From positions 19,333-83,332 of the forward strand of contig CANQPD010000013.1 of assembly GCA_947625655.1 (NCBI GenBank): DNA of 64,000 bases, in the 5' to 3' direction. The notes under the pieces were generated by a model that saw only the letters and a program-made list of their open reading frames with translations, was not told the DNA's origin and did no database searches. Shown piece after piece: positions 21,801-28,971 of the stretch. Origin of the DNA: an uncultured Dysosmobacter sp. (GTDB lineage Bacteria > Bacillota > Clostridia > Oscillospirales > Oscillospiraceae). Numbering within the stretch: position 1 is the first letter of the stretch; each line of letters starts with the position of its first letter. Both the position numbers and the translations under genes were made by a program.

Positions 21801-24747
21801 TATGCCACACACCGGCGATCAGGCCGGTTTCCAGAGCGGCCTCCGGGTCGGAGCTGGTGTTGGTCACATTGCCGGAGCAGGCAATATTCTCAAACTTGTT
21901 GCCGTAGTGGGCAATACCAAAGACGCCGCCAACATCGCAGACATCACCGATGACATCAATGTTAGAGTCGATGTTCTTGAATGTATGGCTTCCTTCACCA
22001 TTAAAGCCAACTACGCCACCGACATAAGTGCGGTATGCAGTGCCGCTCTCGGTAGAGGTTGCCTTCACGTAGGACGTATCGTCCACGTCTACAATAATAT
22101 CCGTCCAGTTGGCATAAGCGTTCTTGCCGCCCACGCCGCCAACATAGGCCATGCCGTTGACTTCCACATGGCCGGTCACTTTGATGTTGGTGTACTCGCT
22201 GGTATAGGGAGTGCCAGCCACAACGCCAACATTCAAGCGGCCGGAAACCTTTGCATTATCGATCGTCAGGTTCCCGATCGTGCCATTGTTGGTGCGACCA
22301 AAGAAGCCCTGATCATTACTGGAACCGCCGTTAACGACCAGATTGCTGATCGTATTATTATTGCCATTGAAATTTCCATTGAACGGGCTTTCCGTGGTAC
22401 CAATAGGTGTCCACGCCTCTCCAGCAAGGTCAATATTGGCCTTTAGTTCAACGTATTTATTGGAATAATTGTTCCCGTTATTGACATTGTCTCGGAAATT
22501 CTTCAACTCTTCCAGCGTGCTGATAACATAGGGATTAGATTCTGTGCCTTCACCGATCAACTTTTTGGCAAAGGTGACCGTGCCATCGCTGTTCTTCGTA
22601 GCTTCCATTGCCACACCATCAGCGATGCTGACGTCTGTGGCGCTGACGGAGCTGGTGCCATCAACAGAAATAGAAGGCTGAGCGCCAGTCAGAATATTGA
22701 AGTCGCGAACACCCTTGATTGCAGAGCCATTCTGCAGGGTCAGAATCGCCTGATCGTCGATCTGGAAAGAGTTTTGACCATCGCTAGTGCCGGTCACGGT
22801 GATGGTCGAGTTGTCCAGCGTCACATCCATGGGAGGATACTTCGTATCCGCATCCTCCTCCTCGGTGTCATAGGAGGGCTTCAGCAGGAAGTAGCCGCAC
22901 TCCACATTGGCGTCCTCAGCATAGAAGGTGCCGGAGTAAGCGCCAATATAGTAGGCACAGTCGAACTCCACAGTGGATTCATCGTCGTCGCCATAGATGT
23001 ACAGACCAGAAGCCTCGTTCTCGTTGTAGCGCAGGATGGTGGTACCAGAGACCTTGATGCTGCCTCCATTCTGAACGGTGGTCTTGGCATCGTAGCCGTG
23101 GTAGAAGACTTCTTCAACTTCCAGAGTTCCCTCAACGGCATTCACGCCGTCGGTTTCATAGAAGAAGTTGCCAGCCTTCATAGTCACACCATTGCCGATA
23201 TTCAGATCATTGGCGTAGACGTATTTGTCATAGGTGCTGGTAATCGTGACACCGCCAATGACGTTGGTTGTCAGGGTGCAGCCGTTCATCACTGCGATGG
23301 ACTCAGTTACATCCCGCAGGACGTTGACCTTGCGGCCATTGAAGTTGCCCATGGCGTCGGCAAGGGTCGTATAAGCCTTCACGCCGCCGGTATTGCCTTC
23401 AGCCAGAGCTACGATCTTATTCAAGTTGTCCGGGGCATTGAAGTAAACATTATTTGTGGCAACGGTCGTACCGTCTACAACCAGCTTGACCGCATCCGGA
23501 TTCATATCATACTTAGGATAACCGGAAGCCCATTCGACATCCCAGTTGTCGCTATCCACACCATCGAAGGGGATGGACCAGGTCACGTAGACGTCGCCGT
23601 TGATAATGTTGTCCTTGTTGATCAGAGAAGAGGATGCAATCTTTGTGCTGCCCTCATACAGCTCAACTACAAAGCTCTCAGTGGCGTTGGCGGTACCCTC
23701 GCCCCAGAACTTAGTTTCTTCCGTGTAGGCAGGAGTGACGGTTCCCTTGGGTGCCGCCTTGATCGAGGTCACACCACCGGTAACAGCGACAGACTGAGGA
23801 GCGCTCTCGGTACCAGTCACAACATAGCTATTGACCTTTGCAGTAGTTGTCGAACCGTCAGCGATCACGGTGCATTCGCTCAGGGTAGAAGCGGCATCAA
23901 CCGTCAGCGTATTGTCGGTCTTGAAGCGAATGTCTGCCTCTCCGTTGCCCGAGAGATTCAAAGTAGAATTCTCGACAGAAACATCATAATCAGTCACAGT
24001 CAACGCACGGCCGGCGCCGCCGGTGATCGTGATATCAGAGTCCTTCACGGTCAGCTTGGAGCCGTTGATGCCATTGTCGCCGCCGGTGATAGTTAAATCA
24101 ACATCATCCAGAACGACCGTCGCACCGGCAATACCGCGCTCGACATCTGCGAACTGCATGGTGGTGCCGGTGATATTAACATTGCCGGAATCGCCAGCGC
24201 CGCTCTCATTTTTGATAACGCCACCAGCAGTGCTCTGGTCATCGGAAAGGTTCCACTCGCCACCCTTGACGTTCAGCGTGCCGTTGCCATAGACCATAAG
24301 CACCGCAAATGCGGAGCTATAATCAGAACCGGTCAGGTTAACATCTTCAAGGGTCAAAGTCGCATCAGCATTGCGATCGCCGATGCCCATGATGCAGTCG
24401 CCGCTCGCAGTCACATCAGTGATGTCGATGGTGCCGTTCTTGACGACCACATTACCTTTGAAGTAATTGCCGCCAGCACCGACCGTCAGCTTATTGCCAC
24501 CGAGGTCGATGGTGACATCGGTAACTGTAAAAGCCTCATCCGCCGTAACATTCTCCTTGATGATGATTTGGTCACCAACAGTAGCTTGAGACAACACTTC
24601 ATCAAAGGTGTAGAAATCAGCACTGTCCGCACCGTCCAGATCATTGCCATCAGCCGTGACATTAAAGTCTGCAGCCAAAGCAGTGGCCGGAAGCATGGAG
24701 AGCAGCATTGCAAATGTCACAAGCATCGACAATACTTTTTTCTTCAT
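18808..24747 (-). CDS. Giant S-layer homology surface protein
   Basis: 1979 residues. Signal peptide MKKKVLSMLVTFAMLLSMLP...ALA (about 1-26). The long middle is beta-helix-like with repeated N/G/T-rich turns (LTVKDSDITITGG, VEINAGALTLTDVNV) and a GLUG-type region (about 785-900). Near 1640-1700 is a Listeria-Bacteroides/InlB-type repeat (FDTDGG ... GYTFVNWYSD ... YAKW), then a glycine linker (GGGGGGG) and a YTITVEDTENGDITV domain. The last 180 residues are three SLH domains (NPFTDVxxxxYYYDAVLWA) that bind cell-wall polymers. Likely an adhesin. AAGGAGG lies 6 bases before the ATG at 24747; the ATG at 24753 is too close. Its upstream invertible segment suggests phase variation. Confidence 0.93.
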   Translation of the reverse strand: MKKKVLSMLVTFAMLLSMLPATALAADFNVTADGNDLDGADSADFYTFDEVLSQATVGDQIIIKENVTADEAFTVTDVTIDLGGNKLTVGAGGNYFKGNVVVKNGTIDITDVTASGDCIMGIGDRNADATLTLEDVNLTGSDYSSAFAVLMVYGNGTLNVKGGEWNLSDDQSTAGGVIKNESGAGDSGNVNITGTTMQFADVERGIAGATVVLDDVDLTITGGDNGINGSKLTVKDSDITITGGAGRALTVTDYDVSVENSTLNLSGNGEADIRFKTDNTLTVDAASTLSECTVIADGSTTTAKVNSYVVTGTESAPQSVAVTGGVTSIKAAPKGTVTPAYTEETKFWGEGTANATESFVVELYEGSTKIASSSLINKDNIINGDVYVTWSIPFDGVDSDNWDVEWASGYPKYDMNPDAVKLVVDGTTVATNNVYFNAPDNLNKIVALAEGNTGGVKAYTTLADAMGNFNGRKVNVLRDVTESIAVMNGCTLTTNVIGGVTITSTYDKYVYANDLNIGNGVTMKAGNFFYETDGVNAVEGTLEVEEVFYHGYDAKTTVQNGGSIKVSGTTILRYNENEASGLYIYGDDDESTVEFDCAYYIGAYSGTFYAEDANVECGYFLLKPSYDTEEEDADTKYPPMDVTLDNSTITVTGTSDGQNSFQIDDQAILTLQNGSAIKGVRDFNILTGAQPSISVDGTSSVSATDVSIADGVAMEATKNSDGTVTFAKKLIGEGTESNPYVISTLEELKNFRDNVNNGNNYSNKYVELKANIDLAGEAWTPIGTTESPFNGNFNGNNNTISNLVVNGGSSNDQGFFGRTNNGTIGNLTIDNAKVSGRLNVGVVAGTPYTSEYTNIKVTGHVEVNGMAYVGGVGGKNAYANWTDIIVDVDDTSYVKATSTESGTAYRTYVGGVVGFNGEGSHTFKNIDSNIDVIGDVCDVGGVFGIAHYGNKFENIACSGNVTNTSSDPEAALETGLIAGVWHNEAGYSVTFNGCSAEGGTVSTPNADVTLPNNGLIGAAYETSDDTDSTSGTLIVDKEKKWPLVAEVNGVKYGTLSAAIAAAEAGDVVTLLNDAIEVVEIEDGAATINLNNNTLTGSFLITSGEFEIKNGSIVNEDSNVSGVEINAGALTLTDVNVTSARHALRVDGEVDVTVDGGEYKVSESAGMTTHAVNVSDGGFVIIQAGTFTGPKGLTVNDSGSAVRVQENSSVVITGGTFSGGKNDTLLSTGTLTVAGGGFDQDPEQYLAEGYYSYQSSNQLYYVGADAGVKMVASVNGVKHKTLEAAVNAAKDGDTVVILQAGTYTVPTGKDLTITGSVPGVVFNNIGSTNMGGADVTFNNVTFEYYPNANYTGLQHAGTMVYNYCTFNGQVFLYGTSETFNNCTFNQNSADAYNVWTYGAKAVKFNECTFNSVGRSVLVYNEGAGATDLTVTDTDFIATSAVKGKAAIEIDTSLMPEGTNIVIDADTIATGFDQGSVSGNELWNDKKDQTNLTVTVGGEKVWPKGKAEIDHGFQTIIDNSKSRESITTTLKNVYASESLVLKIYSGETLLGTTTLREYEDGDTSEPLYPATYDECTVNNVITGEASGSWETAWVVDLTRKNVPTKIEVYADGVLTDTYVDPNGCFLNDEEKAEYIELFDLTFTVTFDTDGGSSVDAQEVVSGKPATRPATAPTKSGYTFVNWYSDEALTTVFDFSAPITKDTTVYAKWSRNSSGGGGGGGSTRYTITVEDTENGDITVSPSRASSGSTVTITVDPDSGYELDELTVLDKNGKEIKLTRKSDSKYTFKMPSGKVTIEATFAEIEAFENPFTDVAEGAYYYDAVLWAAENGITGGTSATTFSPAVTCTRAQTVTFLWRAAGSPEPETTVCPFTDVTPDKYYYDAVLWAVENGITSGTSATTFSPNATVTRAQNVTFLWRWAESSAVEAVNPFTDVAADMYYHDAVLWAADEGITAGTSATTFSPDDPCLRSQIVTFLYRYLVK

Positions 24748-24824
24748 AATCATCCTCCTTGTTAAAATATTTATATGAACTCATATCAATTTCCCGCATC
24801 ACGATGCAGAGGAGCAAATCCTTA

Positions 24825-24870
24825 TCATGCTCTCTCAGAAAAGAGAGCATGGCAATGGACTGTCCATTGC
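24825..24870. repeat. Two adjacent perfect hairpins upstream of the surface gene
   Basis: CATGCTCTCT pairs with AGAGAGCATG (24825-24834, 24841-24850) and GGCAATGGAC with GTCCATTGCC (24850-24859, 24861-24870). They lie between the 86-residue gene and the surface protein start in the probable common transcript. No U-run follows, so they look like RNA stability or translation-control elements, not a terminator. Confidence 0.65.
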
Positions 24871-24910
24871 CCGTTCTCCGTTAAATACTCAATGAGATTA
24901 TCTTCAGGTT

Positions 24911-25171
24911 TTACTCAATCTGCCGGTCACAAAGTTTTCGCATCAGCGCTGCGCGAGCCTCTTCCGCCGTCAGCTCTGCCGAACCATGCACTATGTATTG
25001 CAGAGCATCGTTCCACTCCTTGAGCGGGTAAACATCCGCTGATACATCGTCCAAGACATGAACTGCTTTCATTTTCCCCAGCCCGTCCAGCCCGGGCAGA
25101 TCGCTGATATAGGTGCAGCCCACCTTGTAAGATATGTATTCCACCAACGACAACAGTTGAGTTGTACTCAT
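24911..25171 (-). CDS. Unknown 86-residue protein, first gene after the invertible segment
   Basis: Starts MSTTQLLSLVEYISYKVGC. Mixed alpha/beta, slightly acidic, no signal peptide or membrane helix; the end (AELTAEEARAALMRKLCDRQ) is helical. Not assigned to a family. AGGAGG lies 9 bases before the ATG at 25171. It is the first gene downstream of the invertible segment on the minus strand, ahead of the surface protein, so both would switch together. It could be a regulator of the locus, but nothing in the sequence proves it. Confidence 0.7.
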   Translation of the reverse strand: MSTTQLLSLVEYISYKVGCTYISDLPGLDGLGKMKAVHVLDDVSADVYPLKEWNDALQYIVHGSAELTAEEARAALMRKLCDRQIE

Positions 25172-25267
25172 AAAAGCAAACCTCCTATATCTCGAACTGG
25201 TACGGTTGCGCTCCTGCAAGTTACATTTGACTGAGCACAAAGGTACACCTTAATGCTCGCGTGGGTA

Positions 25268-25296
25268 TTGCTTTTTGGGGACGGGTTATGTATAGT
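25268..25296 (+). promoter_or_regulatory. Promoter inside the invertible segment, facing right
   Basis: TTGCTT (25268-25273), 17-base spacer, TATAGT (25291-25296). It points away from the surface gene in this orientation, reading antisense into the invertase gene. After inversion it would lie on the minus strand about 130 bases ahead of the 86-residue gene. Confidence 0.55.
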
Positions 25297-25318
25297 GATA
25301 AGTGTGAAATTGCACCAA
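25289..25318 (-). promoter_or_regulatory. Weaker opposing promoter in the invertible segment
   Basis: On the minus strand TTGGTG (25318-25313), 18-base spacer, TATACA (25294-25289). Its -10 overlaps that of the rightward promoter. If active, some expression of the surface gene would occur in this orientation too, so the switch may be high/low and not on/off. Confidence 0.35.
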
Positions 25319-25380
25319 CAAGGCGCAAATCAAGGTCTCCACAGTGAGAGCATTAAGGTGTACTTTTCTGCTCAAAATTT

Positions 25381-25986
25381 TCAAACCTGCGTGCTGGCCC
25401 ATTTGGTAAAGGTATGTTGAGCCACCCCGAGCATTCTGGCTGCACCCCTGCCAGATACCTCACCACGTTTCCATAGGTTATACACCGGGGTGAAATCCTC
25501 CGGTATTTCCATGGGCGCTCTCCCCATGTGAACGCCTCTGGCTTTTGCGGCGGCGATCCCTTCCGCCTGCCGTTGACGGATGAATTCTCGTTCTGTCTGC
25601 GCTACATAGCTCAGAAGCTGGAGCACAATGTCCGCGATGAGCGTTCCGGTGAGATCTCGCCCCTGCCGGGTGTCCAGCAACGGCATATCCAGAACCACGA
25701 TGGCTGCTTTCTTTTCTCTGGTGATGATGCGCCACTGCTCCAGTATTTCTTCATAGTTGCGTCCCAGCCGGTCGATGCTCTTGATGACAAGGGTGTCGCC
25801 CGGTTTTAGTTTTCTGACGAGTTTTTTATAATTGGGGCGCTCAAAATCTTTGCCGGACTGCTTGTCCATGTAGAGGTCACGGTCCGCAATGCCGAATTCA
25901 TGCATGGCCACCCGCTGACGGTCTTCGTTCTGTTCTTTCGTAGATACACGGATGTATCCATAGAGTTTTCCTGTGTTTTCGTTCAT
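25381..25986 (-). CDS. Small serine recombinase (DNA invertase)
   Basis: 201 residues of the resolvase/invertase family. Catalytic Ser15 in YGYIRVSTKEQNEDRQ, then DKQSGKDFERPNYKKL, IKSIDRLGRNYEEILEQW and the E-helix AQTEREFIRQRQAEGIAAAKARG, followed by a C-terminal helix-turn-helix (GRGAARMLGVAQHTFTKW). The Hin/Gin/Pin-like size fits a site-specific invertase. Its stop lies 8 bases from the right inverted repeat, so it most probably acts on that segment. Good ribosome site (GGAGGAAAC) before the ATG. Confidence 0.9.
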   Translation of the reverse strand: MNENTGKLYGYIRVSTKEQNEDRQRVAMHEFGIADRDLYMDKQSGKDFERPNYKKLVRKLKPGDTLVIKSIDRLGRNYEEILEQWRIITREKKAAIVVLDMPLLDTRQGRDLTGTLIADIVLQLLSYVAQTEREFIRQRQAEGIAAAKARGVHMGRAPMEIPEDFTPVYNLWKRGEVSGRGAARMLGVAQHTFTKWASTQV

Positions 25987-26087
25987 AACAGTTTCCTCCT
26001 TTTTCTATGCACCTAAAGTGTAGAGGAAACCTTGATTTACGACTAATTTTTCACACTTGGCCTTGTTTTAATCGCAGAGAATAATTA

Positions 26088-26131
26088 AAGGGCGTTCCGC
26101 CTGACCTAATCGGTCAGCGCAGAACGCCCTT
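26088..26131 (-). terminator. Hairpin upstream of the invertase gene
   Basis: AAGGGCGTTC pairs with GAACGCCCTT, with further pairing of TGACC and GGTCA inside; on the minus strand it is followed by a T-rich tract (TTTAATTATT). It would stop read-through from rlmD towards the invertase. The remaining bases of 25987-26371 hold no gene I can support. Confidence 0.55.
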
Positions 26132-26274
26132 CGTCACATATATTTAATTCTTCGGTCAGCCTTTGCGCAAAATGGAAATTACAGTAACCTTCTTTCGTCA
26201 GTGCTCTCACTGTGTTCACCTCCCGTAGCAACACAAACTACCACAGAAAGTGGAGGAAAGCTATACCTAAAAGC

Positions 26275-26317
26275 AAAAAGACACCCACAAGCCATCATTG
26301 TGATAGCTTGTGGGTGT
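26275..26317 (-). terminator. Terminator after the extended rlmD gene
   Basis: A 12-bp perfect stem (26281-26292 with 26306-26317) and then CTTTTTGCTTTT on the minus strand, 55 bases past the rlmD stop. It is element DNA and serves the hybrid rlmD gene now; in the excised circle it would follow the recombinase gene. Confidence 0.85.
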
Positions 26318-26371
26318 ATGATCTACCATACCGATTGTTCATGGCTCGCATTGTTTCTTTGTCTGTTTTCC

Positions 26372-27994
26372 TCAAATCATCCCGAAGTACCGGAGTGCCT
26401 CCTTGATTGCTTTCTCCTTATCCGACGGGCATTGAGGCTGTTTAGCATCCTCAGACTTCGGCTTATTATAGTTCTCACGCTCGATGATACCGCACTGCTG
26501 TTTCACCTGTGCGATATACAAACTGCTGACTTTCAAGCCGCTATGCTCCAGCACGTAATCCTTGATTTCCTGGTAGGTGGCTTTCTTCTCCGCATCGGTC
26601 AAATCCAGCTCGTCCATATCCAAGTTGATCTCAATATGTTGCTTCGCATTAAGTTTGGACAATAACACTACCGTCTCCACATGCCTTGTGCCGGGGAACA
26701 TATCCACGGCGCAGGCGCGGACCGCCCGGTAGCCAAAGCCGGCAAAAATCTTGACGTCCCGGCCCAGGGTGGCGGGGTCGCAGGAGACGTAGACCACCCG
26801 CCGGGGCGCCATGCCCGCCACGGAGGCGATGACCTCCGGTGCCAGGCCCTTGCGGGGCGGGTCCACGGTGATGACGTCGGGCCGCAGGCCTTCAGCTTCC
26901 AGCCTGGCGGCAATGTCCGCCGCGTCGCCGCAGAAGAACTCCGCGTTTTCAATGCCGTTGCGGGCGGCGTTTTCCCTGGCGTCGGCGATGGCCGGGGCCA
27001 CGATCTCCGCGCCGATGGCCCGCTTGGCCTGTCCGGCAAGGCACAGGGTGATGGTGCCGGTGCCGCAGTACAGGTCCAGCACCGTCTCCTCCCCCGTCAG
27101 GGCGGCGAACTCCAGTGCCTTGCCGTAGAGCACCTCCGCCTGGTCCCGGTTCACCTGGTAGAACGAGGGGACGGACAGCTTGAACCGCAGGCCGCAGAGG
27201 GTGTCCATCAAAAAGTCCTGGCCCCAGATGGCGCGGTACTTATCCCCCAGAATGACGTTGCCCCGGCGGGTGTTGGTGTTCAGCACCACGCCCACGGTTT
27301 TGGGCGCCGCCGCCAGCACCATGGCCGCCAGCTCCGGCTCCCGGGGGAGCTGCTTGCCGTTGGCCACAACGCAGCACAGGCTCTCCCCCTTTTGGTTCGT
27401 CCGGACATAGATGTGGCGGACGAGGCCCTTGCCCGTGGTCTCGTCATAGGCGGAGATTTTGTAGCGCTTCATCCACTCCCCCACCGCTTTGGCCGTTTTG
27501 TCGGAGACCTCCGACTGGATCAGGCAGCGGGCGATGGGGACCACCCGGTGGGTCCGGGCCTGATAGAAGCCGATGGCGCCGTCGGCGCCCACGGGGTACT
27601 GGCTCTTGTTGCGGTAGTGGACGGGGTTTTTGGCACCGGCGATCTCCTCCACCCGCAGATCCGTGCCGCCCAGGCGGGTCAGGGCGTCCTGGACCCGCTG
27701 CCGCTTGGCCCACAGCTCCTCGGCGTAGTCCAGGTGCTGGAAATCACAGCCGCCGCATTTGCCGTAGTACGGGCACTCGGGCTTGACGCGGGAGGGCGAG
27801 GGGGTATGGATCCTCACGATCTCCCCCGCCGCGCAGGTTTTCATCACCTTGGTGATCTTCAAGTCCACGGTCTCCCCCCGGACGGCCTGGGGGACGAAGA
27901 CCACCGCGCCGTCCAGGCGGACGATGCCCAGGCCCTCGCTGGAGTAGCCCTCTACGGTGCCGGTGTAGATTTGGTTTTGGTGCAGTTTTTCCAT
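26372..27994 (-). CDS. rlmD: 23S rRNA (uracil-C5)-methyltransferase with element-derived tail
   Basis: 540 residues. An N-terminal TRAM-like domain (1-60), the 4Fe-4S cysteines (CPYYGKCGGC and later ARCLIQ), the SAM site DLYCGTGTITL and catalytic VSCDPATLGRD mark the RlmD/RumA family, which makes 5-methyluridine in 23S rRNA. The normal enzyme ends near HVETVVLL; here about 90 residues follow (NLDMDELDLTDAEKKATYQE ... ALRYFGMI) encoded by AT-richer element DNA. The extension reads like a folded helical domain. Start MEKLHQNQIYTG at 27994; upstream codons lack family similarity. Confidence 0.93.
   Translation of the reverse strand: MEKLHQNQIYTGTVEGYSSEGLGIVRLDGAVVFVPQAVRGETVDLKITKVMKTCAAGEIVRIHTPSPSRVKPECPYYGKCGGCDFQHLDYAEELWAKRQRVQDALTRLGGTDLRVEEIAGAKNPVHYRNKSQYPVGADGAIGFYQARTHRVVPIARCLIQSEVSDKTAKAVGEWMKRYKISAYDETTGKGLVRHIYVRTNQKGESLCCVVANGKQLPREPELAAMVLAAAPKTVGVVLNTNTRRGNVILGDKYRAIWGQDFLMDTLCGLRFKLSVPSFYQVNRDQAEVLYGKALEFAALTGEETVLDLYCGTGTITLCLAGQAKRAIGAEIVAPAIADARENAARNGIENAEFFCGDAADIAARLEAEGLRPDVITVDPPRKGLAPEVIASVAGMAPRRVVYVSCDPATLGRDVKIFAGFGYRAVRACAVDMFPGTRHVETVVLLSKLNAKQHIEINLDMDELDLTDAEKKATYQEIKDYVLEHSGLKVSSLYIAQVKQQCGIIERENYNKPKSEDAKQPQCPSDKEKAIKEALRYFGMI
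26663..26685. other. Right attachment site
   Basis: On the minus strand CATGTGGAGACGGTAGTG, coding HVETVV of RlmD, with core GAGAC at 26677-26673. Base composition changes sharply here: GC-rich rlmD to the right, AT-richer element sequence to the left. Matched positions to the left site are ACnACnGTCTCnnnATG on the plus strand. Confidence 0.7.
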
Positions 27995-28110
27995 AGGGTA
28001 CCTCTTGGTCTTAAGTCTGATGACTCTGACAGTATGGAAGATGGGGGGCCGCCCTGCGGGCGGGGACGGAATGTCGTGCCTGACAGGCACGTGGGGAATT
28101 GCACCCCCCA

Positions 28111-28138
28111 TTCTCTTTTTGACGCGTCAAAAAGAGAA
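28111..28138. repeat. Perfect 28-bp palindrome
   Basis: Bases 28111-28124 (TTCTCTTTTTGACG) are exactly complementary in reverse to 28125-28138, with no loop. The words TTTTGACGC/GCGTCAAAA recur in the repeat behind secA (45147-45169), which suggests a shared repeat family. Confidence 0.8.
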
Positions 28139-28355
28139 CGGGCCGTGCACGGTCCAAGAGAAAAAACGCTTGGTCCCAACTTTCCTCATGGAACATGAGA
28201 AAAGTTGGGGATGCGGATTTGGCAAAAGACCGCTCTGGAAATTTACAGGTCTTCGCGTTGGGCGCGGGAAGGGCGTTGGATATCATCGTTACCTTTCTGC
28301 CACGCGAATCGGGACGGTGCGGGATTGGATCAGACTTGCATGGGCTTTTGCAACC

Positions 28356-28558
28356 GCCCCGCTGCCGCTACGTGGGCGGTTGTTTTGCGTTGGGTGCATG
28401 CGGCGGGCCGGGGACGGCCCGCCCTACGGGGGTCTGCCAACTTCGTAGGGGCCGATGCCTTCATCGGCCCTCAGCGCCAGGGTAAGGCGGGATGAAACGG
28501 GCCGATGTGGACATCGGCCCCTATGGATGTTCGAAAGCCCACGCAGCGGCAGCGGGGC
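28356..28558. repeat. Nested inverted repeats, repeat-element-like
   Basis: Outer 22-base arms at 28356-28377 and 28537-28558 are inverted copies with one mismatch. Inside them a second pair, TAGGGGCCGATG (28446-28457) and CATCGGCCCCTA (28512-28523), is perfect, and each holds a local hairpin. Nested palindromes without coding capacity are typical of small non-autonomous repeats or multi-stem RNA. Confidence 0.7.
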
Positions 28559-28740
28559 CAGAGGCGGAAACCCTTGCGTCAATATCCCACAGGTCCGCAC
28601 CCAACGTCTCAGCTTGCGGCTTAAACTCCCTACCGAACGCCAACGTACAGCGCAGCCGGATGAAACCCGGCAGGTTTATGCCAATCCCGATTCGCACGGC
28701 CCCCGCCCGCAGGGCGGACCCCCAAGCGGTGTTCCAACCC

Positions 28741-28953
28741 TCAGCTACGACTGTCAGAACGGCCCAACAGGTAATCCGTGGTCACGTCGAAGTAATCCGC
28801 CAAGGCCACCAATCCCTCGTAATCAGGCCGGCGGTCTCCGCCCTCGTAATGTTGATAGGAGCGGAGCTTTATTTTCAGAAAATCGGCCATTGTCTGCTGG
28901 GTAACAGACCTTTCTTTGCGCAATTCCTGTAATCTTTCAGCAAATTTTATCAT
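28741..28953 (-). CDS. XRE-family transcriptional regulator
   Basis: 70 residues forming a single Cro/CI-type helix-turn-helix: FAERLQELRKERSVTQQTMADFLKIKLRSYQHYEGGDRRPDYEGLVALADYFDVTTDYLLGR. The SVTQQTMADFLKI recognition-helix unit and DVTTDYLLG ending are typical. It is divergent from the DUF6809 gene, and the 80 bases between hold two copies of a palindrome (GACCAAnTTGGTC) placed to repress the neighbour and probably itself. Confidence 0.9.
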   Translation of the reverse strand: MIKFAERLQELRKERSVTQQTMADFLKIKLRSYQHYEGGDRRPDYEGLVALADYFDVTTDYLLGRSDSRS

Positions 28954-28971
28954 AAATTATCCCCATACCCC

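Larger units (their letters stand above)
25233..25373. promoter_or_regulatory. Invertible promoter segment with 26-bp inverted repeats
   Basis: Arms 25233-25258 and 25348-25373 are inverted copies with two mismatches; the inner 16 bases (GTACACCTTAATGCTC) match exactly. They flank 89 bp. The arrangement of inverted repeats, a short promoter-bearing spacer, an adjacent serine invertase gene and a surface protein gene on the other side is the classic layout of a phase-variation switch. Inversion would swap which flank the internal promoter reads into. Confidence 0.82.
10308..26677. mobile_element. Integrative mobilizable element inserted in rlmD
   Basis: About 16.4 kb bounded by GTCTC on the plus strand at 10308-10312 and 26673-26677. 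One end carries a large serine recombinase, the other the 3' extension now fused to rlmD. Between are small genes, relaxase, nested mobB-like gene, mobC, RepA-like ATPase, DUF6076 and sigma genes, a nonsense-bearing gene, an S-layer homology protein, an invertible segment and an invertase. Base composition is visibly lower in GC than the flanks. It has no type IV secretion genes, so it would need a helper: an IME rather than an ICE. Joining 26678 to 10312 restores a continuous rlmD ending HVETVVSLLPEEPC, followed by a terminator. Confidence 0.85.
27995..28740. other. Intergenic mosaic of palindromes without a supported gene
   Basis: About 750 bases between rlmD and the XRE gene. Open frames exist on both strands but none has a ribosome site or protein-like composition. 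The segment is dense in inverted repeats, listed separately, plus a CAACTTTCCTCATG/CATGAGAAAAGTTG pair near 28176-28206 and a CGTGCCTG/CAGGCACG palindrome near 28076. It looks like an accretion of dispersed repeats. Confidence 0.6.

Noticed and set aside
18934..24096. Long plus-strand frames opposite the SLH protein gene
   Set aside because: Antisense shadows of a repeat-rich gene.
24825..24870. Possible second invertible site upstream of the SLH gene
   Set aside because: These are two separate short palindromes without a promoter between matched arms; they do not form a pair of recombination sites.
28005..28932. Several plus-strand frames in the palindrome block and over the XRE gene
   Set aside because: No ribosome sites and arginine/glycine/proline-rich, repeat-derived translations; the XRE gene on the other strand is clearly real.
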